Part shown: piece by piece, positions 22,544 through 35,238 of the stretch
Layout of the letters: each line of letters opens with the position of its first letter
How positions within the stretch are numbered: position 1 is the stretch's first letter
Origin: Brachionus plicatilis
Lineage: Eukaryota > Rotifera > Eurotatoria > Ploima > Brachionidae
Direction of reading: 5' to 3'
DNA length: 64,000 nucleotides
Assembly (NCBI GenBank): GCA_010279815.1
Contig: QEOQ01000508.1
Span: forward strand, 1,573,129 to 1,637,128
Translations under genes and position numbers: made by a program
Notes under the pieces: model-generated
The model's input: the letters and a program-made list of their open reading frames with translations, nothing else
Told to the model about the DNA's origin: nothing
The model's database searches: none

Positions 22544-23422
22544 ATGGATGATAGTAAAATGACATTTCTACAAAATGTGCTCCGGTTCACAACATCTAAC
22601 ACCGACGAAGCAAACACTGGAGAAAAACTGGAGCGCGATATGAGTCCTGAGCGCAAAAAATGGCTCTCTGAAGCACTCGATTCAATTTCTATCAATCCAG
22701 TTGACGAAATTAAAAAATGCATCAAAGTGTCTGAAAACGAAGAAGAAACTGAAGAGCGACGCATAGAAGCTCTGGAGACCCTAAGAGATTGGTGCGAGGA
22801 TTTAAATTTTGCCATTGATTTCCACAAGATAAACAGTTATAATTTGATCAATCAACTTTTGAATGACAAAATCACCGAAATACGAGCTCTAACTTGTGAA
22901 CTAGTTGGGACATTGGCTCAAAATAATCCATATTGCCAAGAGACATTAATCAATGCCAAATACTTGCCTATTTTACTTTATAAACTTGACAAAGATTCGG
23001 ACAGTGTCAAAGTAAAAGCTTTGTTTGCCATATCTTGCCTAATTCGAGATTATGAGCCAGGTCAGCAAAAATTACTTGAAGGAAATGCCCTTGATATTTT
23101 GATCAAAAGTTTAAGCTGTAAAATTGAAAAAGTTAAAATCAAATGTTCTTTTTTGATTTCATCTATTTGTAACAATAAGGCCATTAAAAATGCTCTCACT
23201 CAAAAAAGACTTATCAGTGATTTGATCCATATTTACAGACAAGATGACCATCAAATTCATGAGCATATCCTATCAGCCATTAATGTTCTAATTGATGATA
23301 ACCCGGAAGCGATTAAGCAAGCAAAAGAGTTAGAAAATATTGATTTTAAAAAATTATTGAAAGATCGCTTACGAGCAATTGAACAAGATCCGAGACATGA
23401 TGTAATTTTAATTTTGAATTAA
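22544..23422 (+). CDS. HSPBP1: Hsp70-binding protein 1 (HSPBP1 / Fes1 family)
   Basis: Single exon, 292 aa from ATG 22544. The in-frame sequence before it lacks an ATG. The N-terminus carries MSPERKKWLSEALDSI (33-48) and an acidic EALETLRDWCEDLNFAIDF segment, both typical of HspBP1. Four to five armadillo-like repeats follow, with VKVKALFAISCLIRDYE (155-171) and KVKIKCSFLISSI (196-208) as family signatures. The protein binds the Hsp70 ATPase lobe in the cytosol and acts as a nucleotide-exchange factor, modulating refolding and degradation. The length fits, since human HSPBP1 is about 360 aa with an extra Gly-rich N-terminus. The hAT element ends 264 bp upstream, within the likely promoter. 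Confidence 0.92.
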   Translation: MDDSKMTFLQNVLRFTTSNTDEANTGEKLERDMSPERKKWLSEALDSISINPVDEIKKCIKVSENEEETEERRIEALETLRDWCEDLNFAIDFHKINSYNLINQLLNDKITEIRALTCELVGTLAQNNPYCQETLINAKYLPILLYKLDKDSDSVKVKALFAISCLIRDYEPGQQKLLEGNALDILIKSLSCKIEKVKIKCSFLISSICNNKAIKNALTQKRLISDLIHIYRQDDHQIHEHILSAINVLIDDNPEAIKQAKELENIDFKKLLKDRLRAIEQDPRHDVILILN

Positions 23423-25101
23423 AGATTTATTTTATTTATTTTTTTCTTTTAGGAAGAAAGAAATATGGCCTCAACAATATACCGAAATTTGTTTGAAAAT
23501 TAAAATATTGTAATTTTCTTGGTTAAAATAAATTATTTTGTTAATTTAATAAAAAAATTGTTTATGAATATATTCGAAAAATTTTAAATTGGTAAATAAA
23601 TATTTTTAGCTAATAAAAAATTGATCGGTTTACTCGATCACAGAATTGTGGTAATTTCCTTAACAGGCTTTGGTGAACAATCATGATCACCAAGTTTCAG
23701 ATGACAAAATTTTTGATCTTAAAAAATTAATAATGTATCGAATTTATTTACTTATTCATTTTATTTGAAAAAATTTCAGCCCCATGGACAGTTCAATTCA
23801 AAATAGCTTGGATTAATCAAATTATTAATTCAGCAGACAGATTATGCTTAGATTTTCTTTTTTAATAAAAATAAAAATGGTTAATTATAAAAATTCTTTT
23901 AAATATAAAATTAAAAAATTAATTGTTTAATTTATCAGTCTTTAACATATTTTACTAGCAGGTTTTGACTAGAACATAATCAGAATTAAACAAAAAGAAA
24001 TTTAGAAAAGATTTATCTGAATGGGTTTTTTCTTTCTTTTGGCTTTCTTCAGCGTTTTAGAGTATATTTGAGTTCGTTTTCATCTTTTGATTTAATATTT
24101 GATTCTAATAAATGACTGATTTCAAAATTGGTCTTTATTAAGTTTAAAAAAATATATTTTATAATTATTTAAGAAAATATGAATAAATAAATAGATAATG
24201 TAATTTTTGTAATTAACTTATTCCTAATTAATTAGAAAAATTTAAAGTCAACTCAGGAAATGACTTTGAAGAGTTTAAAAATTAAAATGACAGATTTATT
24301 TTGATAAAAAAACTGGGACAGTCAAATTTTTTCAAAAAATAGTTTATTCTTCTAGATAATTGAAAATTTAACCCTAAAATTTAAGACTGAAATGATCATC
24401 AAATTTTTATCAGCTCTATTTCATTTGAATAGTAAAATAGTGTTTAAAGACGGTGTCATTACTTCTAGCTGTTTAAATACTTAAAAAAATATAAAAGTTA
24501 AAAAACAAAGCCTGGAGTTGGACATGACTTTAGACTTGTGACTTTTAAAAAAATTTTGCTATAACCTCAAAAATTCAATGGGAGGATACCATTAATAAAA
24601 ATTAATAAAGATGAAATATTTTAAATACGGTTTAAGTTAGGTGATATTTTATCTTATTAAAGGGCAAAAATTCGTCTTATAAATTTTATTAGCTGTCATA
24701 CTCAATGTATCATCTATTTCCAGACTCGGCATAAAAATTTAATCGGAAAAGTTTTTTGACTATTAAATATTTATCAACTAATATTTAAAATAAAAACCTA
24801 TTTTAACTTTAAAACGTTCTTTTAATTTTCTAATTTTTGAAAAATTTTTAGGAATTTATTCTAAGAACTCTCCGAATGCATATAGCATAACAACAGAAAT
24901 TTTGAAAAATAATAAAAAATTTACATTATAAAAATTGAAATTTTTGAAATAAGATTTTTTTTATAAATATTAAAATTAGTATTGATAAACCGCGTTTTTA
25001 TTATTTCTAATTATTTTAAGACAGTAATCTATTAGATAAATTTTAAAGCTAAAAAAAAGCAAAAAAGTAAATTTTTTTTAGAAATTAATTTAGATAAAAG
25101 T
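23423..25101. other. Intergenic between convergent HSPBP1 and CCDC191-like genes
   Basis: No exon was seen. A short hairpin TTGGTGA...TCACCAA lies at about 23673-23696. At about 24512-24545 there is GACTTTAGACTTGTGACTTTT, a scrap of the CAGACTTG MITE family found elsewhere in the window. Confidence 0.45.
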
Positions 25102-28100
25102 TTATTGATCAGAGACCTGGTAATCAGGTATCATTTCTTTGACTTTGTTTCTCAATTGATCCAGTCTTTTTTGGCGAGCTCTGTATTTTTTTATCTCTTC
25201 AGGATATTCTTTAAACATTTTAAAATATTTCTTTCTAATTCTTAAAGAATTATGTTCAGCTATCATAATTTCATAGCATTGGGATTTTTCTCTTTCAGTG
25301 TTTGCATAGATCTGCCAGTTTTGAAACAATTTTAACTTGATACTGTAATTATAAAACCTAATAGCCTTTGCATTTCCAATCACTAATGACTGTTTGAATT
25401 GCTTTAAACCATTGAAAAATGCATTTTTCAACAAAATTTTGTGATAAAACTGATCGGCTTTTTTTTGCTTCACTATTAATTCTCCTCTTATCAAAATATT
25501 CCAATTTGAAAATACCAGCTTCATTATTTTCTTACCATAGTGACCATTTGCCAAAGCCATTTTTCTATCTCTTTGCTCAATTAATTTTTTAAATCCATTT
25601 AAACCATAAAATCTCAACAGATGTTTTCTTTAGAGAAAATAAAAAACACATATTTTAGATCAGAATTAAATTTTTTAAAATACCTATAAAATTCGTCTGC
25701 TTTTTGATTTAATTCTTTGTCCTTTAGAAGTTCTAAATTCTTCTTTTCTTCTTGTATTTTTTGAAGTTTCTTCTTTTCTTTAAGTTCTTCCATTTTTTTT
25801 TGTTTTTCTTCTTCTTCAATTTTTATTCTCTCTTCCTCTTGGGCTTTAATTAGCTCTAGTTTTTGTCTTTCAGATTGTTTCCTTTTTTCTTCCCTTTCTT
25901 TTTTCAACTTTTCTCTCTGTCTGGCTCTTTCGTCCATTTTTACTGCTATCGGATTAAAAATTTGTTTAACTGATCGGTTGGATTCAATTTTGCTTTCATC
26001 TGGGTGATGTTTATTTGAATTTTCATCATCAGTTTCTCTTTGAGAATTATTGTCATATTGGATTTCAATTTTGTTAGTTTGAGATTTAATTTTCAAAAGT
26101 TTTTTTTCCTGGGCATATTCAGCTTTTTGTAATTTTTCTAATTCAATTTGTCGAGCTTTAATTTCTTCCAAAAGAGATATTTGTTCTTTAAAAGCGAGCT
26201 GATTTTGTTGGAATTTGAGTTCCTCAATCATTCGTTTTTGTTCTGAAATTTAAATTTTTTTAACAAGTTCTATTCATAAAATAATTTACCTTTTATCATT
26301 TTAGACTGTTCGTTTAAAATTTTTTCCTGTGCTTTAAAGCGATTATCAAAAATTTCAGCTGTCTGATTTTTAAGCCAAGGTTGCAGCATGTTCTTAACCT
26401 TTTTGTCATAATCAACAGGTGATTGATTTGCCTTAAACTTTTCCAATTCGAATTGGTCATTATTTAATGCTTTATTTTTGGCAATTTTTTTTTGTAAATT
26501 TATTCTTGATGCTGGTCTCTTTTGAATATTGGAAATTGTCGAATTAACTGTTCGACTAGTTGAATTACCATTATCGTCAAAAGTTGTATCATCAACAAAA
26601 GACCTGTCATCTTTAGCTGCTTCCAAAAAGTGCTGCATTCTATTTTTAACATTGTTTTTGTCATTATTTATTTTTTTCTTCAACAGTTCATTTTTTATGT
26701 ATTTTTTCCAACAATTGAAAAATCTTGAAAAAAAATTTAATTTTTAAATAATAATTTTTTTAAAAATTAAAAAAAAATACTTTTCTCTCAATGTTTTTTG
26801 ATAGAATTCAACGGCTCTCCGATTCGCTAGACTTTCGTTTCTTATTTCATTTTGGTGATTTTGATGTTCTTTACGATACTTTTCAATAACCACAAGTTTT
26901 TTCCATCCATTAAAAGCTCTTAAAAAATTTTTTTCATTTTTAAAAGTATTCAAATAAAAAACTTTTTTGCTAGAATATATCAATATTACTCAAATAATTG
27001 ATTATTAGAGCTTCATCACCGGAAGAGTTAGAAAAAAACACATAAAGAAAATACTAAAACATAAAGACTTGAGTTATTCAACAAAACTATTCCCTATTCT
27101 AAAACTAATAAATTTCTTGGTCTGTACTTTGATAAAAAAATTAAAGAAGTAAAGACTAAATGCATGAATAGACTCAATATAATAAAAATTTTGTCTTCAA
27201 AAAATTGGAAGCTCAACCACATTATACTAGCTAGTCTTTACAAGGCACTTATTGGCTCAATTCTGGATTATAATTTTCCATATTTTAACTCATTCTCCGA
27301 ATCAGGTTTACAAAAGTTACAAGTTATTCAAAATACTGCTGTTAGATGCATTCTAAAACTTCCACTCAGAACCTCTTCTGGATCATTATTCTATGAAGCA
27401 GAAAATAAATTAAATATCAGTAAAATTGACCACAGATTAAGCAATCTCTTAGAAAATTACCATCGTAATGCTCTTGATTATTCAGTTCCATTGACTAAAA
27501 GACTTGTTTCGGAGTATCAAAGAGGCTTCGATTCTAGATTTATAACGAATCCCACTCCTCTATATAGCTGCTACCTAATTATTCAAAATTTTTCTGACTC
27601 TTAAGATCTTATCTATNNNNNNNNNNNNNNNNNNNNNNNNNNNNNNNNNNNNNNNNNNNNNNNNNNNNNNNNNNNNNNNNNNNNNNNNNNNNNNNNNNNN
27701 NNNNNNNNNNNNNNNNNNNNNNNTATCTTGTTTTATTTTATTATTTTTTTTTTTATCTGAAGGAGCGTATGCTCGAACAGAAAACAAATAAATAATAAAT
27801 AATACTAATAAAAAAAGAGAATGTCACATAAAACAATTTGTTTTATAAAGATAAATATACATAAGTAAAAATGAGAAAAATTATTTTTTCAAATTTCTCT
27901 TAATGTTTTTTTTTTGACTTTACCTTTTTAAATGTTTTTTTCTACATCGTCTCTTCATCACCACAATAAAAATAATTTCCTACAAATTTTAAAAGAACAC
28001 TAAATGTTAGAATTCTTAAATAAAATCTTAAAATAAGAATAATTTAAACGATTAAAATCTTTCAAAATTGGCAATATGCCGAATTTTTTTGACTCTTTCT

Positions 28101-30765
28101 TGAAACAAAATATTAGTTCTAAATATTTAATGAAACATATTTTGTTTCGTTTTGTTTCATCATTAAAGTCTAAAAAGCTCAATTTTGTCATTTTAAATTA
28201 ATTAAAAAGAATTTTGTTTTGTAATTTTTGGAAAGACTGTATGAAAATTCATAATGCAACTAGAAAAATTAATGAAAACAATTATTAGCTTAAACTTTTG
28301 CTACTACTATTGGAAATGTGGCAAACTTCAACTTAATTTTGTATTTGATACCATCAAAACCATGTTATAAAGATGTTTTAATTTTAAAAACATACATAGA
28401 TTAAAGGTGTCCCTAAGTCCTTAAGTTACGGATCCTGATTTTTAAGTTAAAAAAAGTTAAAAAAATAGAAATTCAAAAATAAAAGTAAAAATTTAATTTG
28501 AGCTTAAACAGACTTGTTTTTAAGTCACAAATCTTAAGTCAAGTCAAGTCAATGACTTGACATAATTTTTTTTTTTTAAGTCAAGTCAATGATTTAATAA
28601 ATCCACATTTGATACCAATAAAGTAGTTGCTTCCAAATTCCTGTCTGTTAATCTTAATCTATGTGGTCTGTTAATGTAACCAGATTATGAAAAAATTCTT
28701 TCAACTGGTCCAATTGAAGCAGATATTGATAAAAATTTTAAGTCAAGTCATGAATTTGACTTAAAACTGTGACTTACAAGCAAGTCTGAGCTAAAATGAT
28801 ATAATATTGAAAATACAAAGCCTGATTTTATAGTAGAATTTCAACTTTCTAGGAGAAAAGCAAATTAAAATAAGCTATCATAGCTCTTCTTACCTTACCT
28901 TGATAGCATTTTCGAAATCCTCAGAATATTTTATTCTCAGCATTTTTTCCAGAAAAAATTTTTTAGCAAACTTTCAATCATAAAACAAAAATTCCACCCT
29001 CTGTAATAGGTTCAAACTTTGACTGGCCTAAAAATATGAAAAAAATAAATAATTAGCAAAATTTTGCATATATTCTTGATCAGCGCATCGAGTTCTGCAA
29101 GAATATACCAACAAATATAAAGATTTAAGTGCTGAGCTATTTTATTTTCTGATTGTCCCGTTACGTGTAATTTTAAAATAATTTTAAATATTGTAATAAC
29201 ATGTTTTAGGTGATAATAACTTCAAGAGAAATTAATTTGAAGTTTGCTTTATTTTTTTTAGAGTTATAGACAAGAGTTTATGCTATAAATTAAAATTTTT
29301 TTTTGATCTTTAGCTCAGGAAAAAATATGATTCATTAGGGAAAAAATACCAAAAAAAAACAAAAAAATACATTAAAGCATTCTAAAATTTGACGACCAGA
29401 AATTGCATTTTTGGAATAGAAAAAAACTTTGAATTTATGGGAAATTTTACTTGTACGAAGCTTTCCAATCTGAAACTGCCTTGGCTTTACCGCTTTTTAA
29501 ACGCAAATCTAAAATCATTCCATACCAGGTTGAAAACGCTTTTTGCTGCAGTCTCAATTGTCTTGTTTTAATTAAAGAATCTGCGAGATCATTAGCCCTT
29601 TTTTCAGCAATTTCTTTACGCTTCAACTCAATTAAATTCTCTGATGCATCATTTTCAATATTTTTTTTTAAATACAATAACTCTTGCTTTTCTTGTTCTC
29701 TTATTTTTTCTAAAATCCTTAAAAAATATATAAAATATTCAAAATTAGCCTAAAAGATGATCAAACATACTCCTTTCTTTTTTCCTCATCTTTTTTTCTT
29801 TTTTCGTTTATTTCGGCACGAATTTTTTGAGCCTCTTGCTCAATTAGCTGTTTGTCTAAATTTTCGCGCATTTTTTTTTCGTTTTCTTCCTTTAGAACCA
29901 TTTGTCTAGCTTCAAACTCAATTTCTTTTCGCTTTAAATTTTCCTTTCTTTTATTTTCCAGATCTTTTGCACGTTTTTCTCTATTTTCCTTGACTGCCTG
30001 GTGTCTCATTTCAATTTGCATCCTAAAGTCTTTAGTTTTCGGCTTGTGGTTATCCATATAAATTAGCTTTTTGGGATCAACTAAATTCTTTTTCATTAGA
30101 TTATTTAGAATATCTTTGGCTATATAATTTTCGTCATATTTGTCATAATCGATGCCTTTTATGTCCAAAGAAGAGTAGTCTTGGTCCAAAAGTTCGGCTC
30201 TTATTTCACCCAGAAATTTTTCATTATTCGAAAATTTGTTAACTTCTGTAATGTTTACATAGTCGTAGAAATCATCATCCAAATCAAGTCTAATTTTATC
30301 CGTCATCCATTCATTGATCAGGTCATGAGCATCTTGAAAAACAAGAATAAATTTAAAATAATTTAATTTATAAAGATTTAATTTAAAAAAATTAATTTCA
30401 AAAAATTTGATTTTAAAATATTTAATTCAAATAATTTACCGCAATAAGGGTCATGTTTGATTTGAACAGATTTTTTCTTATCACCAATATTCAATGAAAT
30501 GGTAGACTTTAAATTTTTTGTCTGATTTTCACATGGTGATTTTGTATTTAGAGTTTGATTGATTGCTGCTTCTGACACATCTTCAATTTTACGCAGCCAT
30601 TGGTGAATCAGCTCTTGGAAAATCATAAGAAGAGTTATAAAAATTTTAATTTTTCTTACGGATATTGTCAGATTCCTTGATTTTTGAATTTAATTTGGTG
30701 CTATGCTTATCTGGTTTGTTCCATTTATATAGTTCCTGGTTTTTTTTTTCTATTTCGTTCATCAT
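25102..30765 (-). CDS. CCDC191-like coiled-coil protein with Sfi1-like F..W motifs
   Basis: Eight exons: 30765-30660, 30613-30440, 30332-29771, 29717-29451, 26969-26781, 26723-26290, 26242-25684 and 25627-25102. All are GT-AG with matching phases, giving 938 aa, close to human CCDC191 as I recall it. The N-terminus has repeated helical WL/W segments (LIHQWLRKIEDV, DAHDLINEWMTD). Long Glu/Lys/Arg coiled coils follow (exons 3, 4 and 7). Five aromatic-x-x-Trp motifs are spread through the protein: AFSTW, AFNGW, FFNCW, VFSNW and LFQNW. These resemble Sfi1 centrin-binding repeats. The likely site of action is the centriole or basal body. Intron 4 (29450-26970, 2.5 kb) carries a LINE relic and an assembly gap. 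The domain layout is seen directly; the CCDC191 name is a memory-based assignment. Confidence 0.65.
27065..27604 (+). pseudogene. LINE reverse-transcriptase C-terminal fragment
   Basis: The frame reads LELFNKTIPYSKTNKFLGLY, then LASLYKALIGSILDYNFPYF, then LQKLQVIQNTAVRCILKL. This is the conserved end of the RT domain of Jockey/RTE-type non-LTR retrotransposons. The fragment is 5'-truncated (stop at 27062), as is usual for LINE insertions. It lies antisense in intron 4 of the CCDC191-like gene. It runs to a stop at 27602-27604, then a gap, then a LINE-type 3' tail. Confidence 0.85.
27617..27723. other. Assembly gap (107 N)
   Basis: The run of N lies between the RT fragment and its probable 3' tail. 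The true length is unknown. Confidence 1.
27724..27815 (+). repeat. LINE 3' tail with hairpin and AATAA repeats
   Basis: The sequence CTGAAGGAGCGTATGCTCGA forms a small GGAGC/GCTC hairpin followed by ACAGAAAACAAATAAATAATA. Two similar tails occur at about 53795-53845 and 53928-53960, which suggests a 3' recognition hairpin of one LINE family. Confidence 0.6.
28509..28788. mobile_element. hAT-like MITE (CAGACTTG family)
   Basis: The ends are CAGACTTGTTTTTAAGTCAC and, in reverse, CAGACTTGCTTGTAAGTCAC. The flanking octamers AGCTTAAA and AGCTAAAA match at seven of eight positions, consistent with a hAT 8-bp target duplication. The interior may hold a weak scrap of a hAT C-terminus (about 28600-28730), not firmly recognised. 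Relatives lie at 46559-46914 and from 63404. Confidence 0.65.
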
Positions 30766-32284
30766 TAGTAAAAATTCGAATTTGAAATAAATTTTTTATT
30801 AGATGTGCATATTAAATGTGTTAATTAGAGGACAGTTTGTTGCTAAGATACAAAATTTTTTTGATAGATGTTAAAATTTTATTCTTTATTAAGAAATAGT
30901 TAAATTATTGCTAATTTTATATTCTTCGATTATTTCTCGTAGATTGGTAATCGTTTAATGTTCAAATTGGAAAAATTACAAAATCAATTTGAGAAGAAAT
31001 TTATTACCAGAAAAATTTTGAAATTCACTAAAATTTCTTCATAAAAAATCTCATTTTTGACATGACATCATGACATCAGCAACCGGTTAAAAATATCCAA
31101 CATGTAACATTGAATAAGCAAAATAAATTATTTAGTCTAATTAAACAACATTTTGTAAAAAATAATACTCTTTTTAAAATTAACTAAATGAGAAACTTAC
31201 TTCTCAATTTATTAATTTAGTCTTAGTTAAGGTTATTTAATTCAAGAAAAATTTTCTTTTATAAAAAACAATTAAAAACAAAAAAATCAATTAATAAATT
31301 TAAATTTTTTTTAATTTCATATTTTTTCTTTATTAAATTATCTTTTATATTGAACATTAAAACCACCTTTATGACATCTTGAATTACAAAACTCCATTTT
31401 GTTTACATTTACAATGTTTTTCACATTTTCCTTACATTTGATTATTCCATGTTTTGTTCCGAATATGTAAATATTTTGTTGATTAAAATAATTCTAAAAT
31501 AAAATCAAAAACGAATACCTCAATTTAATATTTGGTGAAGTGGTTTTTACCAAAGGGTTCCAGTTTAAAAACAGCTTAATTTTTTTATTTTTTTAAAATA
31601 CAACACAAGCAAAGATCTTTTAAAAAATATAAAATAATTTAATTTTGAGATGCTGATAACAGTAATCACGATTAATATTTATATAACTTATGGTGTAATT
31701 AATTTTCAAGTTTTATAAATGAATTTTATTATTAATTTATCCTTAACCAGTATTGGCTCTTTCAGATCAAAATTTAAAAGAAGTTAATCTTGGGTATAAA
31801 GAGAAAAAATGTGCATTATAACAAAAAAATCGAATCTCGTCCTGTAAAATATCTTTTATCCCTAAATTTTATTATTTATTCTAAAACTGGACAAAATTCT
31901 GTTTTATTTTCCAAATAATTTTTGTCAAAAAAATAATTATTTTTGCTAAAAAATATAAAAAAAGTTCAAATGAAATTAAGCTAAAGTTAATTTATTGTTT
32001 TAAGTTGGTGTGCTAGATTTTTGAGCATTATTATCAAATTCTAATAAAAGTTATTTTGATCGATGAGAAAAAAATAAAAATTATTAATTATTTGTTTAGC
32101 TCATTAAAATAAAAAAAAAAGTTATTTTTATGTTATAAATCATGCGACTAGAGTCTTTGATTTTTATTTTTGATTCATTTTTTTTAAGCCATTAATTTTT
32201 ATCTTAAATTAATGCACCAAATTTGGTTGAGTATAATTTTATTAAGTTAAAATTTAATTCAAAATTTGTTCTCTATATTTTAAG
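30766..32284. other. Intergenic; no gene seen
   Basis: AT-rich sequence between the start of the CCDC191-like gene and the PTCD3 stop codon. TGACATGACATCATGACATCAG near 31058 is a short direct repeat. No exon was found. Confidence 0.45.
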
Positions 32285-35089
32285 CTAGATCTTTAATTGA
32301 TCCAGAATTGCTCTCTTGTCCGAATCGAGATTCATGGCTTTGATTTTTAGTATTAACTCTTTAATATTCGGTAACCTTATGGACACTGCTAGGTTCAATA
32401 CTTCGAAAGCTCGATCACTTTGATTCGCTTTAATGAACGATTCACAAAGACTTGTGACACATTTTTCACTTAATTCCCCTGCTATTTTGTTTTGGTTTTT
32501 CATAAAATTTTCAAATTCGGCATAAGCAATGTCTAATTTGTCACATTTTAAAAGTATTGTAAACAAATTGCTAAGCATTTGAGAATTCCAATAATAAGTC
32601 ACTGGGACGAAATTGCTTAAAAAATAATTTAGAAAAAAAAATTATAAATTATAAATTCAAATCTAACGATTCTTCGTCCGATTCCACTTTTTCAATATGA
32701 TACGGATATTTTTTTATGATTATCTCACAAATTGTTCCATATTGCGAAATAAACTTTAATTTAATAAAAATTAGAAAATTAAACTTTAAAATTTTTCAAT
32801 ACCTCTAAATTGCTTTCATTGTATTCTACCATTGTCTTTAAAATAGTTGCAATAAAATTGGAGCAAAAATCGCTTGATCTCTTTGCTCTCAATTCTATAA
32901 AGTTTGACCAGATTTCAGGAACAAAATCAAAGCACCTATTTTGGTATACAAATTCGATCATTTTTTCAACAATAAATATCGACCTGTTGAAAATCTAAAC
33001 AAATTTAGAGAAATTTCAGAAAAAGTTTAAAAATTACATAGGGTGTAAATGTTCGCCATTCATTAATTACATTTTCTGGATTATCAAATTTAATCAAATT
33101 ATTTAGATACAATTCACTTTTAAAGATAAAAAATTATAAACAAAAAAATATTCAAAATTCTAATTAAGTTCTTACAAATATCTGTTAAACAAATAGCTAT
33201 CATTTAAAAATCTAATGTTGTTGTCTTTGAGTAAAATTGAGTGCAATTTTGAAACCAGACGCAAGTTTTTAGGATTTCCAAACGAAAGTTTTTCCATGGC
33301 ATTTTTAAAAAATGTCCCATCGTCCACATCTTTCCATTCAATACCATTTTGTCCATTAGCCATCGCTTCAACTTTCTCAATTGCTTGTCTCAAAATTTCT
33401 GTTTTGGCACCAGTGTCTTTGTTTGGATAAAATATTGATATTATATGACTAAAAGTGGCTAAACTTGGTTCAATTTTTAAATTTTGCATTTCTTTATACA
33501 AATTTAGTGTCAATGGAACACTATTTTGAAACAAGTTGAACGACTTGATTAATTCAAAACATGAATTAAATGTTTTTAAATTAGGCATCATTTCATAATT
33601 TTTAATATCATTTAATTTTTCCATCATTAGTTCAATTTTTTTTTCACTAGAAATCTCATTGGGAGCCATTCTGATCAATTTTATCATGGCATTTATAGTA
33701 TTCAAGTCAGGCACCAAGTTATAATGCTTCATTTCATCGTACATGTTACAAGCACTTTGGTAATCCTTATACATTGCCATGCCTTTAATTAATGAACAGT
33801 AAGCTTGGGTCGTTTTGGACCTTAGTTCATTAAACATTTGCTCTGCTTCAGCGCCCTTTCTGAAAAAAAATTGTATTTTTTAAACTAAAATTAAATTTAA
33901 AGCTTTTACTTCCATGTGTTTTGTGGTACAAATTTAGGTCTTGATTCCATGTCCCTGGTTTGTCCTTTTACAAACCAACCTTCTTCAATTGGCACCCTTT
34001 CTTTAATATCTCCACTATTGTTAATACTTAATAAATCCAATAAAATGTGTTTGCACTCTTCAGATACTTCGATATCTTCGAAAAAAAAATTAAAATATTT
34101 TGCAGACAATTTTTAAAAAAATCATTTGAAATCATTAAATCAGACAATTACGAATTTAATTTATAAATTAGATAGAATTTCAGAATATGAATCTTAAATA
34201 TTTCAGAAACAATACTTAAATTTTATATGTTCAGTATCTAGGAAATGGTGTCTTTTTTTTACCCAAAAATCTTCATGACTTACTCTTACTTGCTCGAGCA
34301 ATTAAAGCTTAAAAAAATACATAATATATCACTCAGTTTTTATTAATCTGTATTTTTTTCATAAGAAATTTAATCCAAATATTTTGAAAAATTTTATCAG
34401 GTTTTAAATATTTGTTTTAAGAAAATATTTTTGTATTTTTGAACTTTTCTTTTAACATTTTTTTGACCAATTTTAAATGAAAAATAGAAAAAAGGATTTT
34501 AAAATATTTAATGCCAATTTTAAAATTGATTATTTTTTGTTTGAAAGAGTCTTTCACTTTTCATTGGAATTTTTTTTAAGATTAAAATATTTTGAATCCT
34601 TAAGTTGAAAATATTTATGAATATTAAAATTTTATTACTTTGATCTTTGCATTTTAAGTATGTATCGTAAGCTTGAAAAAATTTTCCCCAATTCATCAGA
34701 GAATAAATAAGGTCTTCGCTTGGGTATTTCAAATCTTGTTCGGTAAATTCTTTTTCCGGAAAAAAACTCTACAAAATATTAAATTTTTCTTTTTTTATTC
34801 AAGGTGATTAGTAATTGTTTACTTGTACGTGTGGTTCGCAGTCATCTTTCATAAATGCTTGGGGATATTTTTGAATCATGAAGCGAGCAGCTTTTATGCC
34901 CGAAGCTTTAGCCAAAATAAAGCGTCGAGTTTCATTAGGATTCAAAGGCGTTAAAATTGTGTCATCAATTAATGCATAATTTGGTCTGTTTGAGTCCAAT
35001 TTTACTGTGTTTGACAGAGCCTTAAGCAAGTCAGTTGGTGAACGTTTTATTTTAAAAGGAATTGAGACAGTTTTGGTCAAATTGCTCAT
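32285..35089 (-). CDS. PTCD3: Mitochondrial small ribosomal subunit protein mS39 (PTCD3)
   Basis: Eight exons: 35089-34823, 34768-34639, 34075-33910, 33859-33176, 33116-33038, 32994-32803, 32753-32668 and 32615-32285. Phases match at every junction, giving 644 aa (human 689). PTCD3 features appear in order: RSPTDLLKAL...DDTILTPLN...LAKASGIKAA near the N-terminus, QAYCSLIKGM and TINAMIKLIR pentatricopeptide helices, TFNSCFELIK...IEPSLATFSHII, and a C-terminal RAFEVLNLAVSIRLP. The protein is a PPR subunit of the mitochondrial 28S ribosome that helps mRNA entry. The first ATG gives MSNLTKTVSIPFKIK, with no obvious targeting peptide, and an in-frame stop lies just upstream. Either a 5' coding exon was missed or import uses another signal. 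The exon 7 donor is the less common GTTAGA. Confidence 0.93.
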
Positions 35090-35238
35090 TCTTTAAGGCA
35101 AGAACTTTTTTAACACTTAGAGATTGGAATTAAGCTTTTAAAGGTTGATTAGGACCCTTTAAAAATAAAACAAAAAAATTCTATAATTTTATTTTATTAA
35201 GTCTAAAACTTTATTATAATTAAAAAAAAAGTGGCATT

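Noticed and set aside
27575..27787. Minus-strand frame across the 107-N gap
   Set aside because: It is an artefact of unknown bases inside a LINE relic.
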